Origin: VHCN01 sp964589935
GTDB taxonomy: Bacteria; Verrucomicrobiota; Verrucomicrobiia; Limisphaerales; VHCN01
Direction of reading: 5' to 3'
Length of the DNA stretch: 64,000 nt
Assembly (NCBI GenBank): GCA_964589935.1
Contig: CAZPVD010000001.1
Span: forward strand, 434,001 to 498,000
Position 1 is the first letter of the stretch; each line of letters starts with the position of its first letter. A model generated the notes under the pieces. That model worked only from the letters and a program-made list of their open reading frames with translations, did not search any database and was not told where the DNA came from. Of the stretch, positions 1 to 8,151 are shown in pieces. A program made the translations under genes and the position numbers.

Positions 1-285
1 GATGAAGACGTTGTCCATCGAGAGGGACATCTCGATGACATAGCCTGTGACGAATTCGAGCGCCTCCTCGCGTCCGCGCCACGGCACGAGCGCGGCGGCA
101 AAGGTCATGGCAAGCGCTGCGAACACAATGGTCCACGTGAGTGCCTCGCGAAAACGAACGACGTGTGCGGTGCGGTGAAAGACGCCGAGATCGAGCGCAA
201 GGAACAGTAAAATGGCCGCGATGAAACCAACCCAGTGGAAGGGCGTGACTTCAGTGAAAGCCAGCAGCGGCGTGATCAGCGGCAT
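1..285 (-). CDS. TerC/Alx-family integral membrane protein (N-terminal part)
   Basis: The first 95 codons of a gene that leaves the window at position 1. The translation starts MPLITPLLAFTEVTPFHWVG, followed by a membrane segment (FIAAILLFLALDLGVF) and a second one (TWTIVFAALAMTFAAALV). It ends with the family signature SLSMDNVF, in which the Asp of the SMDN motif lies in a membrane helix. TerC/Alx proteins are multi-spanning inner-membrane proteins linked to metal (notably manganese) export and tellurite resistance. The start is the ATG at 285-283; the next gene on the same strand begins 2.6 kb upstream and ends at 378. The family call is firm. Its substrate cannot be told from the fragment. 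Confidence 0.85.
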   Translation of the reverse strand, partial: MPLITPLLAFTEVTPFHWVGFIAAILLFLALDLGVFHRTAHVVRFREALTWTIVFAALAMTFAAALVPWRGREEALEFVTGYVIEMSLSMDNVFI

Positions 286-377
286 CGCGACTTAATTCTT
301 GTTGTTTCACACGCGCGCCAGCGGGCCGGAGCGCGATGCAAGATTAAATCGGATTTGCCGCGAGTGGGATTACAAAC

Positions 378-2945
378 TCACGCCTTGTTTGGCGTCATCT
401 TGGGCGGGGCTGAGTTCGTGTTATCCACCGTGAGCGGCGTCGCACCGAGCGCTGGGCGCTGGCCCTTGTGCCACCACAGCACCAGCGCGCTGGCAATGTA
501 GATGGACGAGTAAGTGCCGGTGATGATGCCGACGAGGAAGGTGAATGCGAAGTCGTTGATGACGCCGCCGCCGAAGAGATACAGCGCCATCGTGGCGATG
601 AACACCGTGCCCGAGGTGATGAGCGTGCGGCTGAGAGTGCGGTTCAGCGCGTGATTGATGAGGTCGCGGAACGAGCCGCGCACGCCGAGCTTCAAGTCCT
701 CGCGGATCCGGTCGAAGATGACGACGGTGTCGTTGATCGAGAACCCGATGATCGTGAGGATCGCGGCCACGACGGTGCCGTTGATCTCACGCCCGGCAAG
801 GAAGTAACAACCCAGCGTCATCAGCACGTCGTGAATGATCGCGAGCACCGCGCCGGCGGCGAAGGAGAATTCGTAGCGGAACGCGACATAGACCAAGATG
901 CCGAAGAGCGAGAGCACCACTGCCAGCAACGCGGAACGCATGATTTCTCCGCCAAGCGTCGGTCCGACGCTGCGGAGCTGACTGACTTTGAATTGCGAGT
1001 CGGGAAACGACTTCGCCAAATCGTCCGCAATTTTCTGGCCGGACCCGGCGAGCGCAGTGATTCGCAGACGCTCGGAGTTGTCGCCGGGGCTGCGTTGGTA
1101 TTGGATGAGCGCTTCCTTCACCTGTTCTTCGCCGACCTTTACCTTTGTGACGATGGCACGGATTTTTTCGACATCATCAAGCTTCTTCGCAAACGTCAGC
1201 GTGACTTCGTCACCGCCGCGAAGTTCAAACCCGAGCACTGTCTTGCCGCGGATGGCCACGCCGTAGAACACGCCAACACCAATGAGAGTCCACGACGCGA
1301 TGAAGGCGATCCTCGCCCAGCGCATGAAGTCAATCTGCGTGCCGTGGATGAGATGCATCATCTTCAACGACCCCGTGGCGTTGCGCGCGAGCAGCCAGTC
1401 GAAGATGAGACGCGTGACCACGAGCGCGGTGAACAGGCTCAACGCCACGCCGATGGTCAGCGTCACGCCGAAGCCCTTCACGGTGCCGGTGCCGAGGTAA
1501 ATCAAAATGATGGCGGAGATGAGCGTGGTGACGTGCGAGTCAAGAATCGTGCTGAAGGCCTTGTCGTAGCCGGCGGCAATGGCGCCGCGCATGGATTTGC
1601 CCGCGGCAAGCTCCTCGCGCAGACGCTCGTAAATGAGCACGTTGGCGTCCACCGCCATGCCGATGGTGAGCACGATGCCCGCGATGCCCGGCAGCGTCAG
1701 CGTGGTGCCGATGGAGCACATCACGCCGAACGTGATGAGGATGTTGAGCAGCAGCGCGACGTTCGCGATAAGCCCGGACAGCCTATAATACCAGAGCATG
1801 AAAACAGACACGAGCACGGTGCCGTAGAGAGCCGAGTTAATGCCGGCCTTGATGGTATCCTTGCCGAGTGACGGGTCCACTTGGGCTTCGTCTTCGATCT
1901 TGAGCGGCGCTTCGAGGGGATTTTCGAGCGCGCTCGCCAGCTCAAAGGCTTCCTTCAAATCAAAATCGCCGCTGATCTGGCAACTACCTCCGGTGATTGG
2001 CTCACGAATGACCGGCGCGGAATACAACTCGCCGTCCAGCACGATGGCGAGCTGGTGATGCACGTGCTCGGTCGTCGCCTCGCCGAAGAGCTTCGAGCCC
2101 TCGTCATCGAAGCGCACGATGATTTCCGGCTCGTTGCTCGTCATGCTGCGCTGCACGCCCGCGCGCTTGACGTATTTGCCTGTAAGCCCTTTCTCGGGCT
2201 TGATCTTCACCAGCACATCCTTGGAAGTCTCGTCGGGGCGGCCTTTGTGATGAACGAGCTTCAACTTTTCATAGCCGGGAAACGACGTGAAGCCCTGCTT
2301 GAGCAGTTCCTCGCTGTCGGGATGGACAATGCGGAACTCAAGAAATGCGGCGCGCTGGATCAGCTTTTTCGCCTCGACCATCATGGATTCCGACAAGCCG
2401 GGCAACTGGACGAGAATGCGGTCCTCGCCCACGGGCTGGATGAGCGGCTCGGCCACGCCGAGATTGTCCACGCGGCGGCGGAGAACTTCGACGGCGTTCT
2501 GGAGGGCGACCGACTTGTCCACGCCGCGCTCGACGACGTTGGTTTTGCCTTTGTCCACTTCGAGGCGCGTGACATCCATGCGCACGAGGAACGACACGCC
2601 GCCCTGAAGATCGAGACCGAGCTTGACGTGTCCGCTGGCCTCGCGCTGAACGCGGTAGAGGACGGCGAGGTTCGGGTTCTTCTCGCCCTTCACCTTGTAA
2701 GGAAAATAATGCGTGAGATCGTTCGTGCCGGTGGCCAGCAGGAGATTGCCGAACGCGTTGTCCACGTTTGTCGTCTGCAACTTGCGGGCGCGTTCGACGA
2801 TGTCGGCGAAGTTCGAGTCGGCGTTGACTGCCTTTTCGCGGAAGACCTCGACGAGGTCGCGGTTCGTCGGCGGGTAAATTTCGTAGCAGGCCCAGATGAC
2901 GAGGAACAGGACGAGCAGCGCTCTCCAAGTGTTGTTGCGGTTCAT
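378..2945 (-). CDS. secDF: Protein translocase subunit SecDF (fused SecD-SecF)
   Basis: An 855-residue fusion of the two accessory subunits that use the proton gradient to help SecYEG export proteins. The SecD half (about 1-525) begins with a membrane segment (residues 8-24), carries LGLDLQGG at 109-116, a large periplasmic domain, and the helix GIAGIVLTIGMAVDANVLIY, where Asp433 matches the essential intramembrane aspartate. The SecF half (about 540-830) has its own first helix, the FELRGGDEV segment near 573 and SINDTVVIFDRIRED near 760. Twelve membrane helices are expected for the fusion. Separate secD and secF genes are the rule in proteobacteria; the fused form is known from Bacillus, Bacteroidetes and PVC bacteria. 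It lies 15 bp downstream of yajC and is probably cotranscribed with it. Confidence 0.95.
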   Translation of the reverse strand: MNRNNTWRALLVLFLVIWACYEIYPPTNRDLVEVFREKAVNADSNFADIVERARKLQTTNVDNAFGNLLLATGTNDLTHYFPYKVKGEKNPNLAVLYRVQREASGHVKLGLDLQGGVSFLVRMDVTRLEVDKGKTNVVERGVDKSVALQNAVEVLRRRVDNLGVAEPLIQPVGEDRILVQLPGLSESMMVEAKKLIQRAAFLEFRIVHPDSEELLKQGFTSFPGYEKLKLVHHKGRPDETSKDVLVKIKPEKGLTGKYVKRAGVQRSMTSNEPEIIVRFDDEGSKLFGEATTEHVHHQLAIVLDGELYSAPVIREPITGGSCQISGDFDLKEAFELASALENPLEAPLKIEDEAQVDPSLGKDTIKAGINSALYGTVLVSVFMLWYYRLSGLIANVALLLNILITFGVMCSIGTTLTLPGIAGIVLTIGMAVDANVLIYERLREELAAGKSMRGAIAAGYDKAFSTILDSHVTTLISAIILIYLGTGTVKGFGVTLTIGVALSLFTALVVTRLIFDWLLARNATGSLKMMHLIHGTQIDFMRWARIAFIASWTLIGVGVFYGVAIRGKTVLGFELRGGDEVTLTFAKKLDDVEKIRAIVTKVKVGEEQVKEALIQYQRSPGDNSERLRITALAGSGQKIADDLAKSFPDSQFKVSQLRSVGPTLGGEIMRSALLAVVLSLFGILVYVAFRYEFSFAAGAVLAIIHDVLMTLGCYFLAGREINGTVVAAILTIIGFSINDTVVIFDRIREDLKLGVRGSFRDLINHALNRTLSRTLITSGTVFIATMALYLFGGGVINDFAFTFLVGIITGTYSSIYIASALVLWWHKGQRPALGATPLTVDNTNSAPPKMTPNKA

Positions 2946-2960
2946 GCGGTGGGGCGGAAA

Positions 2961-3335
2961 TCAGTTCTTCGCGGGATCGGCGGAAGGCGGCGCATCGCCG
3001 GAACGCTCGATCACATCGGTGACGGCGGACTTGAGGACCTCGAATTTGGATTCTTCGGAACGAATGACGACGCTCTTCTCCTTGATGCTCACGACAATGC
3101 CAAGGATTCCCGCGGACGTGGACACCTTGTCGCCTTTTTTGATCGCCTTGAGCATCTCGTCGCGGCGCTTCTGCTCCTTCTGCTGCGGGCGGATCATGAT
3201 GAGCCACATCACCACCACCATGAAACCGATGGGCGCAAGCGTCACCCAGATGGGCGGCGGCTTCTGGCCGGGCTGGGTCTGCGGCGGCGCGAAGGCGAGC
3301 AGGCAAAACAGGTTGTTCAGTGTCATCATTTGCAA
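2961..3335 (-). CDS. yajC: Preprotein translocase subunit YajC
   Basis: A small (124 aa) single-pass membrane protein of the Sec holotranslocon. The one helix spans about 29-47 (VTLAPIGFMVVVMWLIMIRP), followed immediately by the typical basic stretch PQQKEQKRRDEMLKAIKKGD and a small beta domain containing GILGIVVSI and the VVIRSEE strand. The N-terminal extension rich in Pro and Gln is longer than in E. coli YajC (110 aa). YajC binds SecDF, and the adjacency to secDF supports the call. The ATG at 3335 is used; a second Met lies two codons further in, so the exact start is uncertain by a few residues. Confidence 0.93.
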   Translation of the reverse strand: MQMMTLNNLFCLLAFAPPQTQPGQKPPPIWVTLAPIGFMVVVMWLIMIRPQQKEQKRRDEMLKAIKKGDKVSTSAGILGIVVSIKEKSVVIRSEESKFEVLKSAVTDVIERSGDAPPSADPAKN

Positions 3336-3422
3336 AACAGAGCCGCTTAATTTAGGGACGGCGGGGGGTTTGGCAAGCTCAACATGCGGAAATGCGCGCT
3401 CCGGCGGGCGGCGCGAAAAGTC

Positions 3423-4781
3423 TCAAATCACCGTGCCGGCCGGAATGATGGCGTTTTTGGGGATGATGACCACGCCGTCGCGAATGAAATAAAGCGGGTG
3501 ATCCACGTTCTCCGGCTTGCCTTCCGGGGAAATGATGACGTTGTCCCCGATGCGGGCGTTCTTGTCTATGATGGCGTTTTCGACGCGGCAGTTCTGGCCG
3601 ATGCCGATGCGCGGCTGGCCCTGCGCCTCGTGCTCGATGATGCTTGCGGCGCTCTCGTAGTAATCGTTGCCCAACATTAGGACGCGGTGCAGGCGGCTTC
3701 CCGGCCCGACGAGGCTGCGCACGCCGATGACACAATGAGAAACCTGCGCGCGCGTGATGATGCAGCCATCGCTGATGAGCGCGTGGTCAATGGCGGCACC
3801 GTTGATCTTCGAGCCGGGCAGGAAGCGCGGGCGCGTGTAGATCGGCGCGCTCATGTCAAAATAGTTGAACTTCGGCAGCTCGGTCGTCGCATCGAGGTTC
3901 GCCTCGAAGAACGCGCGAATCGTGCCGATGTCCTCCCAGTAGCCCTGAAAGACGTAACTGAAAACGCGGTGCGACTCGATCGCGCCAGGGATGATATGCT
4001 TGCCGAAGTCGGTCAGCGAGTTGTCGAGCAACTTGGTGAGCACTTGACGGTTGAAAACGTAGATGCCCATCGAGGCGAGGAAGAGTTCGTCGTTGCCTTC
4101 GATGCCGAGGTCGCCGTAGCTGGCCGGGTCAACACGCAGCGAGTCCTGCACGGCGGGTTCCTTGGGCTTCTCGACGAACCGCACGATGCGGCGCTCGCGG
4201 TTGATCTGCAGGATGCCGAGCGCCTGCGCGTCGCGTCGCACCACCGGGATCGTCGCAATGGTCAGGTCGGCCGCGGTCTCAACGTGCTGCTGCACGATGC
4301 GGCGGAAATCCATGCGATAAAGCTGGTCGCCACTGAGGATGAGGCAGTAATCCCAATCGTGATTGAGCAGATGAATAAAGTTTTTTCGCACCGCATCGGC
4401 GGTGCCCTGATACCACGACGTGTCGGTGAAGGTCTGTTCCGCCGCGAGGATTTCCACGAAGCCGCCGGAGAAATGATCGAACTTGTAGCTCTGCGAGATG
4501 TGCCGGTGCAGCGAGGCGGAGTTGAACTGCGTGAGCAGATACACGCGCCGGTAGCCGGAGTTGATGCAGTTCGAGATGGGAATGTCCACGAGCCGGTATT
4601 TGCCGGCAAGCGGGACCGCGGGTTTGGAACGGTCCTTTGTCAGCGGAAAAAGCCGCGTCCCCTGGCCGCCGCCCATCACGACGCAAAGCACGTTGCTGGG
4701 CGTGGGTGTCTGGCGGCGGTTGAAGGTGGTGTTCGACATGGTCTCGGCAACTGTTGGCTTGCGAAGCGACGCCAGATTCAT
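3423..4781 (-). CDS. glgC: Glucose-1-phosphate adenylyltransferase (ADP-glucose pyrophosphorylase)
   Basis: Makes ADP-glucose from ATP and glucose-1-phosphate, the committed step of glycogen synthesis. The nucleotidyltransferase signature GGGQGTRLFPLTKDRSKPAV begins at residue 37, followed by YRLVDIPISNCINSG. GTADAVRKN, LSGDQLYRMDF and FVEKPKEP are the other family blocks, and a left-handed beta-helix C-terminal domain ends in PAGTVI. The C-terminal ending and length (452 aa) resemble the cyanobacterial/plant type more than the enterobacterial one. Two starts are possible: ATG 4781, preceded closely by GACGAGG, or Met15 (ATG 4739). The gene is divergent from glmS. No other glycogen gene is in the window. 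Confidence 0.93.
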   Translation of the reverse strand: MNLASLRKPTVAETMSNTTFNRRQTPTPSNVLCVVMGGGQGTRLFPLTKDRSKPAVPLAGKYRLVDIPISNCINSGYRRVYLLTQFNSASLHRHISQSYKFDHFSGGFVEILAAEQTFTDTSWYQGTADAVRKNFIHLLNHDWDYCLILSGDQLYRMDFRRIVQQHVETAADLTIATIPVVRRDAQALGILQINRERRIVRFVEKPKEPAVQDSLRVDPASYGDLGIEGNDELFLASMGIYVFNRQVLTKLLDNSLTDFGKHIIPGAIESHRVFSYVFQGYWEDIGTIRAFFEANLDATTELPKFNYFDMSAPIYTRPRFLPGSKINGAAIDHALISDGCIITRAQVSHCVIGVRSLVGPGSRLHRVLMLGNDYYESAASIIEHEAQGQPRIGIGQNCRVENAIIDKNARIGDNVIISPEGKPENVDHPLYFIRDGVVIIPKNAIIPAGTVI

Positions 4782-4856
4782 AACCTCGTCGCGGGCAACA
4801 GCGCAAGCAGCATCCGGCGGGACACGTAATTGTCACGCCCTCAGAAAGCTTCAACT

Positions 4857-6737
4857 ATGTGCGGCATCATCGGTTATATCGGCAAACGCCAGGCGGCGCC
4901 CATCATCGTCGAAGGGCTTCGGCGCCTGGAATACCGCGGCTACGACAGCGCGGGCATTTCCGTGCTCAAGGATGGCGAGCTTCAAACCCGCAAGAAAAAG
5001 GGCAAGATTGACGAGGGCCTGAGCAAACTGCTCGGCGTCCTTCCCGCCGAAGGCCATCTCGGCGTCGGCCACACGCGCTGGGCCACGCACGGGCCACCGA
5101 GCGATGAGAATTCGCACCCACACCTCGACCAGAGTGGGACGATTGCCGTTGTCCACAACGGCGTCATCGAGAACTACGACCGCATCAAGGATCAGCTCGC
5201 CAAAAGCGGGCACACCTTCAAGTCTTCGACCGACACGGAAGTTCTCGCGCATTTGATCGGCGAACATTTCGCCAAACAAAAGAACGAGCCTGCGCCCGCC
5301 GTGGACAAGAATGGCAAGACTCAACACCCGCTCGCCCGCGCCGTCATGGCCGCGCTGCGAGAAGTTATCGGGACTTACGGCATCGCCGTCGTCTGCACGG
5401 AATTCCCAGACGTGATCGTCGGAGCGCGGCGCGGTTCCCCGCTCATCATCGGCGTCGGCGAAGGCGAGAATTTCCTCGCCAGTGACGCCAGCGCCATCGT
5501 CGCGCACACGCGGCAGGCTGTTTATCTGAACGATTACGACGTGGCGACACTGCGAGCGGACACGTTTGAAGTCGCAAGCCTTGGCCAGGACCAGGCGAAG
5601 GTGCAGATCAGCCAGATCGAATTCGACGCCGAAGCCGCCGAGAAATGCGGCTTCGCGCACTACATGCTCAAGGAAGTCTTCGAACAGTCCAAGACGGTGC
5701 AAAACGCCATGCGCGGACGGCTCGATGCCGACGAGGCAACGTCCAAGTTCGGCGGGTTGAACATGAGCATCGCCGAGATGCGCTCGGTGGATCAGATTGT
5801 CATCGTCGCGTGCGGCACGAGTTGGCACGCGGGACTTGTGGGCGAATATCTGCTGGAGGAATTCGCGCACACGCCGGTCGAAGTGGAATACGCCAGCGAG
5901 TTCCGCTACCGCAACGCGCCCATCGAGAAAAACACGCTCGTGCTTGCCATCACGCAGTCGGGCGAAACCGCCGACACGCTTGCCGGCCTGCGCGAATCAA
6001 AGCGACGCGGCCACAAGGTTCTCTCGATTTGCAACGTCGTCGGTTCAACCATTGCGCGCGAGGCGGACGGCGGCATTTATCTTCATGCCGGCCCGGAAAT
6101 CGGAGTCGCCTCGACAAAGGCCTTCACGTCGCAAGTGACGGTGCTCACGCTGTTCGCGCTGCTCATGGGCCGCATCCGAATGCTCGCGTCCAGCCGCGGC
6201 GCGCGCATCATCAAGGCGCTCGAAGCCGTCCCAGGCCAGATTCAGCGCATTCTCGACCAGAACGAGCGCATCAAGGAAATCGCGCTCAAGTATGCGCAGT
6301 CGGAGGACTTTTTCTTCCTCGGACGCCAATATAATTTCCCCGTCGCGCTCGAAGGCGCACTCAAGCTCAAGGAGATTTCCTACATTCACGCAGAGGGCTA
6401 TCCCGCCGCCGAGATGAAGCACGGCCCCATCGCCATGATTGATGAGAAAACGCCGACCGTCATCATCGCGCCGAGCGACACGCTCTACGAAAAGACCTTC
6501 AGCAACCTCGAGGAAATCAAGGCGCGCAAAGGCCCGATCATCGCGGTCGCGACCGAAGGCAACGCCAAGATCGCGGAACAGGTCAACGACGTCATCTACA
6601 TCCCCGCGACGATGGAATGTCTCGTGCCGTTGCTGGCGGTCGTGCCGATGCAACTGCTTGCCTACCACATTGCCGTCGCGCGCGGCTGCGATGTGGACAA
6701 GCCGCGCAACCTCGCCAAGAGCGTCACGGTCGAATAG
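4857..6737 (+). CDS. glmS: Glutamine-fructose-6-phosphate aminotransferase (isomerizing)
   Basis: Makes glucosamine-6-phosphate from fructose-6-phosphate and glutamine, the first step towards UDP-GlcNAc for peptidoglycan and LPS. The start is fixed by chemistry: the mature enzyme needs an N-terminal Cys nucleophile, so translation begins at the ATG at 4857 (MCGIIGYIGKRQAAP). The in-frame TTG nine codons upstream is not used. Domains are a class II glutamine amidotransferase (1 to about 250, with HTRWATHG and HNGVIENY), then two SIS sugar-isomerase domains (CGTSWHAG, TQSGETADT, ASTKAFTSQV), and the conserved C-terminal tail RNLAKSVTVE. Length 626 aa, slightly longer than E. coli GlmS (609). 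No glmS ribozyme is recognisable upstream, where only about 75 bp separate it from glgC. Confidence 0.97.
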   Translation: MCGIIGYIGKRQAAPIIVEGLRRLEYRGYDSAGISVLKDGELQTRKKKGKIDEGLSKLLGVLPAEGHLGVGHTRWATHGPPSDENSHPHLDQSGTIAVVHNGVIENYDRIKDQLAKSGHTFKSSTDTEVLAHLIGEHFAKQKNEPAPAVDKNGKTQHPLARAVMAALREVIGTYGIAVVCTEFPDVIVGARRGSPLIIGVGEGENFLASDASAIVAHTRQAVYLNDYDVATLRADTFEVASLGQDQAKVQISQIEFDAEAAEKCGFAHYMLKEVFEQSKTVQNAMRGRLDADEATSKFGGLNMSIAEMRSVDQIVIVACGTSWHAGLVGEYLLEEFAHTPVEVEYASEFRYRNAPIEKNTLVLAITQSGETADTLAGLRESKRRGHKVLSICNVVGSTIAREADGGIYLHAGPEIGVASTKAFTSQVTVLTLFALLMGRIRMLASSRGARIIKALEAVPGQIQRILDQNERIKEIALKYAQSEDFFFLGRQYNFPVALEGALKLKEISYIHAEGYPAAEMKHGPIAMIDEKTPTVIIAPSDTLYEKTFSNLEEIKARKGPIIAVATEGNAKIAEQVNDVIYIPATMECLVPLLAVVPMQLLAYHIAVARGCDVDKPRNLAKSVTVE

Positions 6738-6756
6738 CGGAGCTTGCGCCGGTCAC

Positions 6757-6806
6757 TTAAACGATCAGGCCGAGCTGTCCCGCCAGCAGCGTGAGTTCAT
6801 CACGGG
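6757..6806 (-). pseudogene. Remnant of the 3' end of an FAD-monooxygenase gene
   Basis: Read on the minus strand this short stretch encodes DELTLLAGQLGLIV followed by a stop. The intact monooxygenase at 10381-11643 ends GELRLLARQLGLIVE followed by a stop, and the two DNA segments align almost base for base over about 48 positions. Nothing upstream of the fragment continues the similarity, so only the last 14 codons survive. The differences between the copies (several substitutions and a changed stop context) show an old or paralogous copy, not a recent exact duplication. It lies 20 bp after the glmS stop codon. Confidence 0.6.
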
Positions 6807-6821
6807 CCAAACAAGGAGGTA

Positions 6822-6849
6822 GTGTCCTAATTTGAAATTCGCGACGATT
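6822..6849. repeat. Left copy of a possible imperfect direct repeat bounding the accessory block
   Basis: The segment starts GTGTCCT and ends GCGACGAT with an AT-rich centre. A similar segment lies at 12682-12710. By eye they match at about 23 of 29 aligned positions with one gap, much of it in the AT-rich middle. The two copies enclose the YkgJ, porin-cytochrome, monooxygenase and hydrolase genes. This may be a chance match. Confidence 0.3.
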
Positions 6850-6854
6850 CAGAT

Positions 6855-7691
6855 TCACTCGTGGTTTAACGCTTTATGAAAGACATCCTCACCTCTGGCC
6901 CAGCGTTCTGCGGCGTCCGGTATTTCCAGCGCCGTGGCCAGAGCACTGTTGAGTTCATAGCGGTTTGCATCCAACCCTGCGGACTTCAGCGCCTGCGTCA
7001 TGCCGTCCTCGATGCCTTGGGCGACTATCCGCTCATGCTCAAACTCACCCGATGCCTCCGCTGGTGGGCGGACGGGTGGCCCGTCGTGGCGGCCCAGTTC
7101 ATTGGCGATCAGGATCGCATGCAGGGGGCGGCAGCGTAGTGGTCGCTGGGCAAAGACACAGCACACGTGATTCGCACCTTGCAGTGCGCATGGAGGGCAT
7201 GACGTTGAATCGCCGGGCGGCTGGGTGGCGATCTTTGTCGCATTCTTCACTGCCGACTCATAAATTCGCCTTTGCTCGGCGCGCGATTTTTCCTTGCGAA
7301 TGTGAGCGGCAATGGAGAGCACCTCGGGCGCGGTCACGCCGACAAGCCCTTGGCCGCTTTCTGGGCAGGCCACGATGCGATTCAAGTCCGCCGATTCGGC
7401 GAAAGGAAGCATTGCGTGCATGGCAGCCTCTTCCATGTCCCTCGCCAGCTGGCTGGCCGTCTCGCCGGTTCGGCTGTTGGCGAGTCGTTTCTGCGCCAGC
7501 CGTTCCGCGGAAATGGCCGCCCAATCCCGCAGTGCCTGGCCGCCCAGAAATGGCGGCACCCAGTTCAACACCGTCTTGACGGGCTTGCCCAAGAGGCATT
7601 TTGGAAAGAACAACGTTATCGCCGCCAAGAGCAGCGCAAACAGCGTGAAGAATAAAAAAGTCAGGATTAATCCGGCTGTCAGGACAGACAT
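6855..7691 (-). CDS. YkgJ-type cysteine-cluster (Zn/Fe-chelating domain) membrane protein
   Basis: A 278-residue protein of unknown function. It opens with a hydrophobic segment (about 5-30, LILTFLFFTLFALLLAAITL), so it is probably anchored in the inner membrane. The middle is helical, and around residue 165 it carries a cysteine cluster of spacing C-x2-C-x8-CC followed by a further Cys (SCPPCALQGANHVCCVFAQR, then PLRCRPLHA). This pattern resembles the YkgJ/zinc- or iron-chelating family. The gene is divergent from the porin-cytochrome gene, sharing a 460-bp upstream region with it. A role in metal handling or cofactor assembly for the neighbouring cytochromes is a guess from context only. 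Confidence 0.6.
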   Translation of the reverse strand: MSVLTAGLILTFLFFTLFALLLAAITLFFPKCLLGKPVKTVLNWVPPFLGGQALRDWAAISAERLAQKRLANSRTGETASQLARDMEEAAMHAMLPFAESADLNRIVACPESGQGLVGVTAPEVLSIAAHIRKEKSRAEQRRIYESAVKNATKIATQPPGDSTSCPPCALQGANHVCCVFAQRPLRCRPLHAILIANELGRHDGPPVRPPAEASGEFEHERIVAQGIEDGMTQALKSAGLDANRYELNSALATALEIPDAAERWARGEDVFHKALNHE

Positions 7692-8151
7692 GGTTCTGCC
7701 CTCCTTTCCGTGTCATGAAGGCTGGGGCGGATTGCTTCACTTACGACTGCCATTGCTGTGACGCTTGCGGCTTTCGTTGCCGATGCCTCCGGTTGATGTT
7801 TTGCTTGCATAACAGAGTAAAGCCTTCATTGGCGTCCGACGCGCACCCGGTCTTGGCTTAGGTTAGACATTTTTTGCCCGGCGGCAGGACCCGAAACCAG
7901 CACGAGGAATATCATCAGCAGATTCGGCGCGATGCTGCGCTAGCCGGCCGTGTCCTGAGAAACAGATGGCGAAAAAAGCAAAGCTGTAAACGGCGAATTT
8001 GAACAATCGTCGCGGGCTTTGGACAAGGGATGCGCCATCCGAACCTGACCATGTCAATTTTTGCCAAACACCCGACAACCTATGCGTAGTCATCCCCTCG
8101 GATCGCGCTCACTGTCGCGCCATGATACAGGAACGAAAAAGTCAGAGATTG
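7692..8151. other. Intergenic region between divergent YkgJ-type and porin-cytochrome genes
   Basis: About 460 bp that must hold the promoters of both divergent genes. No convincing sigma-70 boxes, operator palindrome, RNA gene or terminator was recognised. A 76-codon open frame on the minus strand (7863-8093) has no start context or family resemblance and is not annotated. Confidence 0.5.

Noticed and set aside
468..3350. Long plus-strand open frames (468-1871, 1881-3350) over secDF and yajC
   Set aside because: Antisense shadows: secDF and yajC are unambiguous on the minus strand, and the antisense products are Arg/Glu/His-rich without domains.
4740..4856. Possible glmS ribozyme or riboswitch upstream of glmS
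   Set aside because: The gap to the divergent glgC is only about 75 bp, too short for the ribozyme, and no conserved core was seen.
7863..8093. 76-codon minus-strand frame in the YkgJ/porin-cytochrome gap
   Set aside because: No ribosome site, no hydrophobic or domain pattern, and it occupies the expected promoter region of two divergent genes.
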